Below the pieces are notes generated by a model. The model did not search any database. It was not told the DNA's origin and saw only the letters and a program-made list of their open reading frames with translations. Made by a program: the position numbers and the translations under genes. From JBBKXP01 sp038251315 (lineage in GTDB: Bacteria > Pseudomonadota > Alphaproteobacteria > Rhodobacterales > Rhodobacteraceae), in assembly GCA_038251315.1 (NCBI GenBank), contig JBBSBK010000046.1, forward strand, positions 1-24,804: DNA of 24,804 bases, in the 5' to 3' direction. Of the stretch, positions 1-7,597 are shown in pieces; the stretch's first letter is position 1; every line of letters begins with the position of its first letter.

Positions 1-2
1 CC

Positions 3-812
3 GTGGTCAACGTCGCGCATGGCACGTCGGTCACGGGTGACGTCATTGAAACCGCACTCGCAGACAAAAAGCCAAAGTGGGCGATGATGGCCCATTGGGA
101 GACCGGGGCTGGGCGGATCAACGATCTGCGCGGATTTTCCGACGCCTGCCTGAAACACAGGGTTATGGGACTGATCGACGCGGTGTCGTCGCTGGGGATC
201 GAAGATTTCGACATCGACGATTTCCCCGGTGTCGTCGGCTGGGCGTCCTGCCCGCAAAAGGGCGTGCTGTGCCTGCCGCTGACCTATGCGCCGGTCAGTT
301 TCACCGACCGCTACATGGCCGAAATCGCTGAAAACGGCTGCTATACCTATGACCACCACCCAATCCTCGAAGCCCGCCACTGGGGCATCGTCGAGGGCAA
401 GGACGTCGCTGCAGGCAGCTATCACCGGACCCATTCCGGCTATGCGGTGGCAGCGTTTCATGAGGCGCTGCGGATCAATCTGCAGCATGGCAAGGCGCAA
501 AAGGCCGCCGATTATGCCCGCTGCGAACAGATGCTGCGCGACGCCGTGATCGGCATGGGCTGCACCGTCACGTCGAACATGACGTCGCTGGTCGTGCTGA
601 ACCTGCCGGACGCGCTCGCTGGGCGCGAAAAGGAACTTGTGCAGGGCTGCCGGGCCAAGGGGTTTGGCATTTGGCCCACCCTGTCGGAACCTGTGCAAGT
701 GCGCATTGGTATCCTGAACCAGCTATCGGACGCCGCGATTGCCGAGATCGTCGGGCGGTTTGCTGCGGCTTTGCAGGACATGGGCGCAAAGGTCGAGATG
801 GCTGCGCAATAA
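3..812 (+). CDS. sgaA: Class V PLP aminotransferase, probable serine-glyoxylate aminotransferase (5' truncated)
   Basis: The reading frame is open to the window edge, so the N-terminal part is missing; about 269 residues remain. The class V aminotransferase core is visible: an active-site stretch DAVSSLG near residue 59 of the fragment, followed by WASCPQKG, whose lysine (fragment residue 86) is the expected PLP Schiff-base lysine. The C-terminal small domain ends at GAKVEMAAQ. In serine-cycle methylotrophs this family transfers the amino group of serine to glyoxylate, giving hydroxypyruvate and glycine. The stop lies only 21 bp before mtkA, which supports co-transcription and the serine-cycle reading. 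Alanine-glyoxylate or another class V substrate pair cannot be excluded from sequence alone, so the symbol is tentative. Confidence 0.72.
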   Translation: MVNVAHGTSVTGDVIETALADKKPKWAMMAHWETGAGRINDLRGFSDACLKHRVMGLIDAVSSLGIEDFDIDDFPGVVGWASCPQKGVLCLPLTYAPVSFTDRYMAEIAENGCYTYDHHPILEARHWGIVEGKDVAAGSYHRTHSGYAVAAFHEALRINLQHGKAQKAADYARCEQMLRDAVIGMGCTVTSNMTSLVVLNLPDALAGREKELVQGCRAKGFGIWPTLSEPVQVRIGILNQLSDAAIAEIVGRFAAALQDMGAKVEMAAQ

Positions 813-833
813 GCGCGGCCATAGGGGGGAACA

Positions 834-2033
834 ATGGACATTCACGAATATCAGGCCAAGGAAATACTCGCCCGGTTCGGCGTTGCCGTGCCGCCGGGGG
901 CATTGGCCTACAGCCCTGAACAGGCGGCCTACCGTGCCCGCGAATTGGGCGGCGCGCGTTGGATCGTCAAGGCGCAGGTTCATGCCGGGGGCCGGGGGAA
1001 GGCGGGTGGCGTCAAGCTGTGCAATTCCGACCACGAAATTCAGGATGCCACGAATGCCATGTTCGGCCAAAAGCTGGTCACGCATCAGACCGGACCCGAA
1101 GGCAAAGGCATCTACCGCGTCTATGTCGAAGCCGCCGTCGATTTCGTCCGCGAAATCTACGTCGGCTTTGTGCTCGACCGCACGTCGCAGCGGGTGATGA
1201 TCGTCGCCTCGTCCGAGGGCGGGATGGAGATCGAGGAGATTTCCGAGAAGCGGCCCGAGTCCATCGTCCGCTCGACCGTCGAACCGGCCGTCGGCCTGCA
1301 GGACTTTCAGGCGCGCGAGATTGCCTATGCCTTGAAAGTCCCGTCCGCGTTGATCCAACAAATGGTGCGCACGCTGCAAGGGTGTTATGCCGCCTTCCGC
1401 GAACTTGACGCAACGATGGTCGAAATCAACCCGATGGTCATTACCGCCGACAACCGGGTGATGGCGCTGGACGCCAAGATGACGTTCGACACGAACGCCC
1501 TGTTCCGCCACCCCCACATCGCCGAACTGCGCGACAAAAGTCAGGAAGACCCGCGCGAATCCCGCGCTGCTGACCGGGGGTTGAATTACATCGGCCTTGG
1601 CGGGCAGATCGGTTGCATCGTCAACGGTGCGGGCCTTGCGATGGCGACGATGGACACCATCAAACTGGCCGGGGGCGAACCTGCAAATTTCCTCGATATC
1701 GGCGGCGGGGCGACGCCCGACCGGGTCGCCAAAGCGTTCCGCCTCGTGATGTCGGACGCGAATGTACAGTGCATTTTGGTTAACATATTCGCCGGGATCA
1801 ACCGCTGCGACTGGGTTGCCGAAGGGGTCGTGCAGGCGCTGCAGGCCGATCCGGTTGATGTGCCGGTGATCGTCCGGCTGGCCGGGACCAATGTCGAAGA
1901 GGGACAAAGAATCCTTGCCAAATCCGGCCTGCCGATCATCCGCGCCGGATCGCTGATCGAGGCGGCGGAACGCGCCGTCACCGCTTGGAAGAACGACCAG
2001 ATACAGAACACAAAGCAGCGGGTGGCCCTATGA
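834..2033 (+). CDS. mtkA: Malate-CoA ligase (malate thiokinase) beta subunit
   Basis: 399 residues, an ATP-grasp acyl-CoA synthetase subunit starting MDIHEYQAKEIL. Malate thiokinase-like features include LVTHQTGPEGK, VEPAVGLQDFQAREIAY, NGAGLAMATMD, LDIGGGATPDRV and FAGINRCDWVAEGVV; these match what I recall of Methylobacterium MtkA better than E. coli SucC. The enzyme activates malate to malyl-CoA with ATP; malyl-CoA is then split to glyoxylate and acetyl-CoA in the serine cycle. The start is preceded by a strong AGGGGGGAA ribosome site. The stop overlaps the mtkB start (ATGA), indicating translational coupling. A housekeeping succinyl-CoA ligase is the alternative, but neighbours and motifs argue against it. 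No malyl-CoA lyase gene is in the window. Confidence 0.88.
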   Translation: MDIHEYQAKEILARFGVAVPPGALAYSPEQAAYRARELGGARWIVKAQVHAGGRGKAGGVKLCNSDHEIQDATNAMFGQKLVTHQTGPEGKGIYRVYVEAAVDFVREIYVGFVLDRTSQRVMIVASSEGGMEIEEISEKRPESIVRSTVEPAVGLQDFQAREIAYALKVPSALIQQMVRTLQGCYAAFRELDATMVEINPMVITADNRVMALDAKMTFDTNALFRHPHIAELRDKSQEDPRESRAADRGLNYIGLGGQIGCIVNGAGLAMATMDTIKLAGGEPANFLDIGGGATPDRVAKAFRLVMSDANVQCILVNIFAGINRCDWVAEGVVQALQADPVDVPVIVRLAGTNVEEGQRILAKSGLPIIRAGSLIEAAERAVTAWKNDQIQNTKQRVAL

Positions 2034-2923
2034 GTATCCTACTATACCGTGAAAGCCGCGTCGTGGTGCAGGGCATCACCGGACGCATGGCGCAGTTTCA
2101 CGCTAAGGAAATGCTGGATTACGGCACCAACATCGTCGCCGGGGTCGTGCCGGGCAAAGGTGGGGAAACTGTGCTGGGCGTGCCGGTGTTCGACACAGTG
2201 AAACACGCTGTTGCGGCCACCGGTGCTGATACCAGCCTTGTGTTCGTCCCGCCCCCCTTTGCCGCCGACAGCATCATGGAGGCCGCAGATGGCGGCATAC
2301 GCTATTGCGTCTGCATCACCGACGGCATCCCGGCCCAAGACATGATCCGCGTCAAACGTTACATGATGCGCTATCCGCGCGAACGCCGCATGGTGCTGAC
2401 CGGCCCGAACTGTGCCGGGACAATCAGTCCTGGCAAGGCGCTGCTGGGGATCATGCCGGGTCACATCTATCTGCCGGGCAATGTCGGCATCGTCGGGCGG
2501 TCGGGCACGCTGGGGTATGAGGCGGCGCAGCAGCTCAAGGATCGCGGGATCGGCGTGTCCACCTCGGTCGGGATTGGCGGCGACCCGATCAACGGATCGT
2601 CCTTCCGCGACATTCTGGAGCTGTTCGAGGGTGACCCCGATACCCACGTCATCTGCATGATCGGCGAGATTGGCGGCCCGCAAGAGGCCGAAGCCGCCCG
2701 CTATATTCAGGACCACATGACCAAGCCCGTGATCGCCTATATCGCCGGCCTGACCGCGCCCAAGGGACGCACGATGGGTCACGCCGGGGCGATCATTTCG
2801 GCCTTTGGCGAAAGCGCGTCGGAAAAGGTGGAAATCCTGACCGCCGCCGGGGTGACGGTCGCCGAAAACCCGTCGGTCATCGGTGAAACCGTGGCCCATG
2901 TGATGCAGAAAAAGGCCGCGTGA
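2030..2923 (+). CDS. mtkB: Malate-CoA ligase (malate thiokinase) alpha subunit
   Basis: 297 residues from the ATG at 2030, which overlaps the mtkA stop by four bases; an upstream in-frame ATG at 1985 lies inside mtkA and is rejected. The protein has the N-terminal CoA-binding Rossmann fold (VVVQGITG, residues 12-18), the GPNCAGTISPGK loop near 125-136, the GRSGTLGYEAA segment near 156-166, and the phosphohistidine loop MGHAGAI with His251, the residue phosphorylated during catalysis in this family. It pairs with MtkA to form malyl-CoA. Length and motifs fit Methylobacterium MtkB closely. The gene is last in its operon and converges on gmaS; a GC-rich hairpin sits between them. Confidence 0.9.
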   Translation: MSILLYRESRVVVQGITGRMAQFHAKEMLDYGTNIVAGVVPGKGGETVLGVPVFDTVKHAVAATGADTSLVFVPPPFAADSIMEAADGGIRYCVCITDGIPAQDMIRVKRYMMRYPRERRMVLTGPNCAGTISPGKALLGIMPGHIYLPGNVGIVGRSGTLGYEAAQQLKDRGIGVSTSVGIGGDPINGSSFRDILELFEGDPDTHVICMIGEIGGPQEAEAARYIQDHMTKPVIAYIAGLTAPKGRTMGHAGAIISAFGESASEKVEILTAAGVTVAENPSVIGETVAHVMQKKAA

Positions 2924-2961
2924 GCGAAAGGGTTTCTGTGACCGGACCCGGCGAACGACGG

Positions 2962-2988
2962 AAAAGCGCCGCCCCGGCGGGGCGGCGC
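2962..2988 (-). terminator. Rho-independent terminator of the mgs-gmaS operon
   Basis: A perfect 10-bp stem, GCGCCGCCCC (2966-2975) against GGGGCGGCGC (2979-2988), with a three-base loop. Read on the minus strand it is followed at once by TTTT (2965-2962), as expected for a terminator ending the gmaS transcript about 30 bp beyond its stop. On the plus strand there is no T tract, so termination of the mtk transcript here would be weaker. Confidence 0.85.
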
Positions 2989-3017
2989 AGATCAGGGCGG
3001 GTCGTCGGTGCCCAGGA

Positions 3018-4325
3018 TCAGATATCGATGGTGTTGTCGTGTTCCCACTTGGAAAAGTGCGACACGTAGCTGTTCCATTCCTGGTGCTTGAGCTTGAGGA
3101 AGGCCGTCGAGAATTCATCGCCCATCATCGACTTGAGCGTCGTGTCGGCGTCGTAGGCGCGCAGCGCATCCAGCAGGTTGAGGGGCAATTTCGGTCCGCC
3201 CTCGATCAGGTGGCCTTCGGTGTACATGTTGACGTCGGACCGGGGGCCGGGATCGGCCTTGGTGCGCACGCCGTCCAGCCCGGCGGCAAGGATGACGGCG
3301 TTCAGCAGGTAGGGGTTTGCCGCCCCGTCGGGCAGCCGCAGTTCGAACCGGCCGGGGCCGGGGACGCGCACCATGTGGGTCCGGTTGTTACCGGTCCAGG
3401 TCAGCGAATTCGGCGCCCAGGTCGACCCCGACGAGGTGCGCGGCGCGTTGATCCGCTTGTAGCTGTTGACCGTCGGATTGCAAATCGCGGTGATCGCCGA
3501 CCCATGTCTCATGATCCCGCCAAGGAAATGATGCCCTTGTTCTGACAAACCCAGCGGATGTGCGGTGTCGGCAAAGGCATTGGTCTTGCCGTCCGTCGAC
3601 CAGACCGAGATATGCGCATGCAACCCGTTGCCGGTCAGCCCCTCGAACGGTTTGGGCATGAAGGTGGCCCGCAGGTCATGCTGTTCGGCGACCGATTTCA
3701 GCATGAATTTGAAGAACGACAGCTTGTCGGATGTGGCCAGAACGTCGTCGTATTTCCAGTTCATCTCGAACTGGCCGGTGGCGTCCTCGTGATCGCTTTG
3801 GTAGGGGTCCCAGCCCAGATCTTCCATGTAGTTGCTGACGGTCGAAATCACGTCATACATGCGCATGATCGCCTGCTGGTCGTAGCACGGCTTTTTGGCG
3901 GTATCGTTGATGTCGGCTACCTTAGTGCCGCAGGGGGAAAGCAGAAAGAACTCGGGTTCGACCCCGGTCTTGACCCGCAGACCGTCCTTGGCGGCCTCGT
4001 CGACCAGACGGCGCAGGACGTTGCGGGGGGCCTGGGCGACGGCGCGTTGTTCCATGACCGGATTGGCGGGCACCCAGGCGACTTCGGGTTTCCACGGCAG
4101 TTGAATCGCCGCTGCCGGATCGGGCACGGCCATCATGTCGGGGTGTGCGGCGGTCAGGTCAAGCCAGGTTGCGAACCCGGCGAACCCGGCGCCGTCGTCC
4201 TCCATGTCGTCGATCATCCGGGCCGGGACCAGCTTGGCGCGCTGGCTTCCGAACAGATCGGTGTAGGAAATCATGAAGAACTTTATGCCCTTGTCCTTGG
4301 CATATTTCGCCAGCTTGTTGGCCAT
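3018..4325 (-). CDS. gmaS: Gamma-glutamylmethylamide synthetase (glutamine synthetase family)
   Basis: 435 residues, a glutamine-synthetase fold enzyme. Visible signatures are EPEFF (123-127), HEDATGQFE (179-187), GNGLHAH (232-238) and the nucleotide-site stretch PGRFELRLPDG (324-334). GmaS ligates monomethylamine to glutamate using ATP, giving gamma-glutamylmethylamide, the first step of the NMG pathway in the cytoplasm. Automated pipelines often call this family type III glutamate-ammonia ligase; the position directly after mgsABC, with 27 bp between the mgsC stop and this start, makes GmaS the right call. The start is set by an AGGGAG ribosome site about 8 bases upstream. The gene ends just before a hairpin terminator. 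Confidence 0.93.
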   Translation of the reverse strand: MANKLAKYAKDKGIKFFMISYTDLFGSQRAKLVPARMIDDMEDDGAGFAGFATWLDLTAAHPDMMAVPDPAAAIQLPWKPEVAWVPANPVMEQRAVAQAPRNVLRRLVDEAAKDGLRVKTGVEPEFFLLSPCGTKVADINDTAKKPCYDQQAIMRMYDVISTVSNYMEDLGWDPYQSDHEDATGQFEMNWKYDDVLATSDKLSFFKFMLKSVAEQHDLRATFMPKPFEGLTGNGLHAHISVWSTDGKTNAFADTAHPLGLSEQGHHFLGGIMRHGSAITAICNPTVNSYKRINAPRTSSGSTWAPNSLTWTGNNRTHMVRVPGPGRFELRLPDGAANPYLLNAVILAAGLDGVRTKADPGPRSDVNMYTEGHLIEGGPKLPLNLLDALRAYDADTTLKSMMGDEFSTAFLKLKHQEWNSYVSHFSKWEHDNTIDI

Positions 4326-4352
4326 GTCGATCGCTCCCTGTCGTTTTTTGTC

Positions 4353-5678
4353 TTAAAAGCCGGCCTTGCCCGGATACCAATCGGTCCCTGCCAGCGGAAT
4401 CCGCGCCATCGCGGCGGCCTCCATCGTCAGGGCACAAAGGTCTTCGGGTTCAAGGTTGTGCAGATGGTTCTTGCCGCAGGCCCGCGCGATGGTCTGCGCC
4501 TCGAGCGTCATCACCTTGAGGTAATTGCTGAGCCGCCGGCCACCCAGAACCGGATCGAAGCGGTTGAACAGTTCGGGATCCTGCGTCGTGATCCCGGCAG
4601 GGTCGCGGCCTTCGTGCCAGTCGTCGTAGGCGCCGGCGGTGGTGCCCAGCTTTTGATATTCGGCCTCCCACTTCGGGTCGTTGTCACCCAGCGCGATCAG
4701 CGCGGCGGTGCCGATGGCGACCGCGTCCGCACCCAGTGCCATCGCCTTGGCCACATCGGCGCCACTGCGGATCCCGCCCGACACGATCAGTTGCACCTTG
4801 CGGTGCATCCCCAGTTCCTGCAACGCCTTGACCGCCAGTGGGATGCAGGCAAGGATCGGCATCCCCACGTGTTCGATGAACACGTCCTGCGTCGCGGCGG
4901 TGCCGCCCTGCATGCCGTCCAGAACCACCACATCGGCCCCGGCCTTGACCGCAAGCGCGGTGTCGTAATAGGGCCGCGCGCCGCCGATCTTGACGTAGAT
5001 CGGCTTTTCCCAATCGGTGATCTCGCGGATTTCCATGATCTTGATCTCAAGATCGTCGGGGCCGGTCCAGTCGGGATGCCGGCAGGCCGATCGCTGGTCG
5101 ATCCCCTTGGGGAGGTTGCGCATAGCGGCGACCCGGTCGGAAATCTTTTGCCCCAGCAACATGCCGCCGCCGCCCGGTTTGGCGCCCTGACCAACGACGA
5201 CCTCGATCGCATCGGCGCGGCGCAGGTCGTCGGGGTTCATCCCGTAGCGGCTGGGCAGATACTGATAGACCAGCGTGTTGGAATGGCCGCGTTCTTCCTC
5301 GGTCATCCCGCCGTCGCCTGTCGTGGTCGAGGTGCCGGCAGCGGATGCGCCGCGCCCCAGGGCCTCTTTCGCGGGGCCGGACAGGGCGCCGAACGACATC
5401 CCCGCGATAGTCACAGGAATATCGAGGTGGATCGGCTTTTTCGCATGCCGGGTGCCCAGCCAGACATCGGTGGCGCACTTTTCGCGGTAGCCTTCCAGCG
5501 GATACCGCGAGATCGAGGCCCCCAGGAACAGCAGGTCGTCGAAATGCGGCAGGTGCCGCTTTGTCCCGCCGCCGCGGATGTCATAGATGCCGGTCGCTGC
5601 AGCGCGGCGGATTTCGGCGTTCACCGCGGGGGTAAAGGTGGCCGAAAAGCGCGGCGGTGTATGGGGAAAATCGCTCAT
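4353..5678 (-). CDS. mgsC: N-methylglutamate synthase subunit C (FMN-binding glutamate-synthase-like)
   Basis: 441 residues from the ATG at 5678 (MSDFPHTPP); an in-frame ATG at 5744 would run far into mgsB and is rejected. The start lies 10 bp after the mgsB stop and has a GAGG/AGGA ribosome site. The protein matches the central synthase domain of glutamate synthase: GMSFGALS (93-100), GKPGGGG-type loop near 167-172, IYVKIGGARP (227-236), VVLDGMQGGTAA (251-262) and VSGGIRSGADVAKAMALGAD (299-318), the FMN-phosphate loop. With MgsA and MgsB it converts gamma-glutamylmethylamide and 2-oxoglutarate to NMG and glutamate. The cysteine motif that binds the 3Fe-4S cluster in GltB is replaced at 348-366 (A, W and D at the expected cysteine positions). 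Confidence 0.9.
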   Translation of the reverse strand: MSDFPHTPPRFSATFTPAVNAEIRRAAATGIYDIRGGGTKRHLPHFDDLLFLGASISRYPLEGYREKCATDVWLGTRHAKKPIHLDIPVTIAGMSFGALSGPAKEALGRGASAAGTSTTTGDGGMTEEERGHSNTLVYQYLPSRYGMNPDDLRRADAIEVVVGQGAKPGGGGMLLGQKISDRVAAMRNLPKGIDQRSACRHPDWTGPDDLEIKIMEIREITDWEKPIYVKIGGARPYYDTALAVKAGADVVVLDGMQGGTAATQDVFIEHVGMPILACIPLAVKALQELGMHRKVQLIVSGGIRSGADVAKAMALGADAVAIGTAALIALGDNDPKWEAEYQKLGTTAGAYDDWHEGRDPAGITTQDPELFNRFDPVLGGRRLSNYLKVMTLEAQTIARACGKNHLHNLEPEDLCALTMEAAAMARIPLAGTDWYPGKAGF

Positions 5679-5688
5679 GCGTCCTGCC

Positions 5689-6378
5689 TCAGTAATCGGC
5701 TGCGTTGTCGATGTTGAAATTATACAGCTTGCGGGCCGATCCATAGCGTTTGAAATCGGCGGGCTTGGCCAGTGCGTCGGCCTCGCCCTGTTTCAAAAGA
5801 TCAGCCAGAAGGTCGATGTGTTCGGGCCGCATTTCCTTTTCGATGCAGTCCGCGCCCAGCGATTTGACCGAGCCGCGCACGAACAGCCCCGCCTCGTAAC
5901 AGCTGTCGCCCAGCGCGTCACCCGCGTCGCCCAGCACCACCAGATTGCCCGACTGCGCCATGAAGGCAGACATGTGGCCGATGTTGCCGTGCACGACGAT
6001 GTTGATGCCCTTCATCGACACGCCGCAGCGCGACGAGGCATTGCCCTTGATGACCAGCAGCCCGCCGCGCCCGGTGGCCCCGGCGTATTGCGACGCGTTG
6101 CCGTCGATAATGACGGTGCCCGACATCATGTTTTCGGCGACGCCCGGCCCGGCCGACCCCTTGACCCGCACGGTCGCCTGTTTGTTCATGCCGGCGCAGT
6201 AATATCCTGTCGACCCGCGCACGGTCACGTCGATCGGAGCATCAAGCCCGACCGCAATGGCGTGCGACCCCTTGGGGTTGACGATTTCCCATGCGGTCGC
6301 GTTGGTCTGCCCCTTGAGGGCATGGAGTGTCGAATTCAGGGCGCGCAGCCCCTCGGCTTCAAGATCGAAGGTCTGCAT
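5689..6378 (-). CDS. mgsB: N-methylglutamate synthase subunit B (GXGXG domain)
   Basis: 229 residues from the ATG at 6378 (MQTFDLEAEG), two bases after the mgsA stop. The frame is open further upstream but that part lies within mgsA and reads as low-complexity nonsense. The protein is the stand-alone version of the C-terminal beta-helix (GXGXG) domain of GltB/GlxC, seen as repeated glycine-rich turns: VRGSTGYYCAGM, VKGSAGPGVAENM, IDGNASQYAGATGRGG, IKGNASSRCGVSM and VHGNIGHMSA. In glutamate synthases this domain is structural and helps relay signals between the amidotransferase and synthase centres. It works with MgsA and MgsC in making NMG. Confidence 0.9.
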   Translation of the reverse strand: MQTFDLEAEGLRALNSTLHALKGQTNATAWEIVNPKGSHAIAVGLDAPIDVTVRGSTGYYCAGMNKQATVRVKGSAGPGVAENMMSGTVIIDGNASQYAGATGRGGLLVIKGNASSRCGVSMKGINIVVHGNIGHMSAFMAQSGNLVVLGDAGDALGDSCYEAGLFVRGSVKSLGADCIEKEMRPEHIDLLADLLKQGEADALAKPADFKRYGSARKLYNFNIDNAADY

Positions 6379-6380
6379 GG

Positions 6381-7277
6381 TCAGTGGTTCCAGAAATAGA
6401 CGGTGGCGGGTTCGGGTTCCCAGACGCGGGCGTTGTCGATGCCGGGCAGGTTGACAAGGGCGCGATATTCGGACCCGAAGGCCACGTATTGATCGGTTTC
6501 CGCCATGACGGCGGGTTTGCAGGCAATCGGGTCGCGCACCACGCCAAACCCATCGTGCGTGCCGACGACAAAGGTGAAAAACCCGTCGATATCGTCCAAG
6601 GTGCCTTCCAATGCCTCGCCCAGCGTCGCGCCTTTTTGCATCCGCCAGGTCAGATAGGCCGCCCCGACTTCGGTGTCGTTCAGGGTTTCGGTGAATATCC
6701 CCTCGTGCGCCAGCATCCGGCGCAGGCTGTTGTGGTTGGACAGCGACCCGTTGTGGACCAGACACTGATCCGGGCCGGTCGAAAACGGGTGCGCGCCCAT
6801 CGTGGTGACGGCCGATTCGGTGGCCATGCGGGTATGCCCGATACCGTGTGTCCCGGTCATCTTGGCAAGGTCGAACCGCGCTGCGACATCCTTGGGCAGT
6901 CCGACCTCTTTGTAGATCTCGAGGCTGTCGCCGACGCTCATCACCTTGAGGGCAGGGCGCAGGTCGGTGATCGCTGCTCGTGCGGCATCGACCTTGTCGT
7001 CGGGAATTTCCAGCACGGCATGGGTGCTTTTGACCGTCATCCTGACCGGCGCACCAATCTCCTTCTTGAGGTCGGCGTCAAGATTTGCGAAATCGGTGTC
7101 GGGGTTCGCCGACTGCACCGTGATCTTGGCCTTGCCGTCGTCGGCGCCGGAGTAGATCGCGATGCCGGCACTGTCGGGGCCGCGATCGGTCATGGTGATC
7201 AGCATATCCGTCAACATCGCGCCCAACTGAGGTTCAAGCGATTTGTCCTTGAGGAAAAGTCCGACGATGCCGCACAT
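6381..7277 (-). CDS. mgsA: N-methylglutamate synthase subunit A (class II amidotransferase-like)
   Basis: 298 residues starting MCGIVGLF, so after methionine removal Cys2 becomes the N-terminal nucleophile typical of Ntn-type class II glutamine amidotransferases. Other family features are TDRGPDSAGIA (30-40), GIGHTRMATES, a VHNGSLSNH segment and DDIDGFFTFVVGTHDGF. MgsA corresponds to GlxB and would hydrolyse the amide of gamma-glutamylmethylamide and pass methylamine on to MgsC. A clear AAAGGAA ribosome site precedes the start. It is the first gene of mgsABC-gmaS and is divergent from dmmD, with which it shares a 320-bp control region. Confidence 0.92.
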   Translation of the reverse strand: MCGIVGLFLKDKSLEPQLGAMLTDMLITMTDRGPDSAGIAIYSGADDGKAKITVQSANPDTDFANLDADLKKEIGAPVRMTVKSTHAVLEIPDDKVDAARAAITDLRPALKVMSVGDSLEIYKEVGLPKDVAARFDLAKMTGTHGIGHTRMATESAVTTMGAHPFSTGPDQCLVHNGSLSNHNSLRRMLAHEGIFTETLNDTEVGAAYLTWRMQKGATLGEALEGTLDDIDGFFTFVVGTHDGFGVVRDPIACKPAVMAETDQYVAFGSEYRALVNLPGIDNARVWEPEPATVYFWNH

Positions 7278-7327
7278 AATCTGATTCCTTTGCCACGGTT
7301 AAGAACAGGCTAGCAGCAGGTCTGTCA

Positions 7328-7341
7328 TCTATCAACTATCA
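7328..7341 (-). repeat. Tandem TGATAGT/TGATAGA heptamers upstream of mgsA
   Basis: On the minus strand this reads TGATAGT directly followed by TGATAGA. The same heptamer TGATAGT occurs twice just upstream of the GlxA-type regulator gene at 12143-12160. This makes it a candidate shared operator, oriented toward mgsA. Assignment to a particular regulator is inference. Confidence 0.45.
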
Positions 7342-7350
7342 AGAAACAAA

Positions 7351-7424
7351 TTTTCTTAACAGAATAAAATTGCCAGCGACTGTTTGACCCACCGCAGACC
7401 GTGCCACAAGTTTTCTTTACAGTA
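7351..7424 (+). repeat. Pair of 14-bp direct repeats spaced exactly 60 bp
   Basis: Copies at 7351-7364 and 7411-7424 share the pattern TTTTCTTWACAGWA (W is A or T), with two mismatches. The downstream copy also contains a perfect 11-bp palindrome TTTACAGTAAA (7416-7426 region). The upstream copy is preceded by AAGAAA (7341-7346), an inverted match to TTTCTT. Same orientation, 60-bp spacing and AT-rich context look like a two-site operator for a regulator acting on the mgs/dmm divergent promoters. Confidence 0.55.
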
Positions 7425-7597
7425 AATTTTTATTCTTGACTAATGTGCCGAGTCGTCACCATCCTTGCCAAGGCCCGGCGGAGGCTCTAATTTCTGGCGG
7501 CTTTGGCTGTGAAAACTGTTCGCTGCAGATCGCACGATTGCGGCCAGACTGCGTCAACGCGATTCCGTCCGGCAAGACGACATTCAGGGAGAGTTAA

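Larger units (their letters stand above)
7278..7597. promoter_or_regulatory. Divergent mgsA/dmmD control region
   Basis: 320 bp without a gene, markedly more AT-rich in its 7320-7440 part than the rest of the window. It holds two tandem TGATAG-type heptamers next to mgsA (7328-7341), a 14-base direct repeat at 7351-7364 and 7411-7424, and a TTGACT hexamer at 7436-7441 that could be a -35 box for dmm, without a good -10 at 16-18 bp. The poor core promoter suggests activator dependence. The dmmD ribosome site AGGGAGAG is at about 7587-7594. Regulation of both operons from here by the nearby XRE, GlxA/AraC or LysR proteins is inference. Confidence 0.7.

Noticed and set aside
723..1907. Long minus-strand open frame opposite mtkA
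   Set aside because: Same reason: a shadow frame rich in His, Arg and Gly with no recognisable domain.
834..2923. mtkAB as housekeeping succinyl-CoA ligase sucCD
   Set aside because: MtkA-like motifs (VEPAVGLQDFQAREIAY, LVTHQTGPEGK) and linkage to a glyoxylate-type aminotransferase and methylamine genes fit malate-CoA ligase better; substrate still needs an assay.
3018..4325. gmaS as an ordinary glutamine synthetase
   Set aside because: Directly follows mgsABC in one operon with 27-bp spacing and has the 435-residue GmaS-like form.
3558..5717. Long plus-strand open frame opposite gmaS and mgsC
   Set aside because: Antisense shadow of GC-rich real genes; the translation shows no family features while the minus strand encodes clear enzymes.
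7490..7515. Sigma-54 promoter before dmmD (TGGCGGCTTTGGC)
   Set aside because: GG and GC elements are not at the required 10-bp spacing and flanking consensus is absent.
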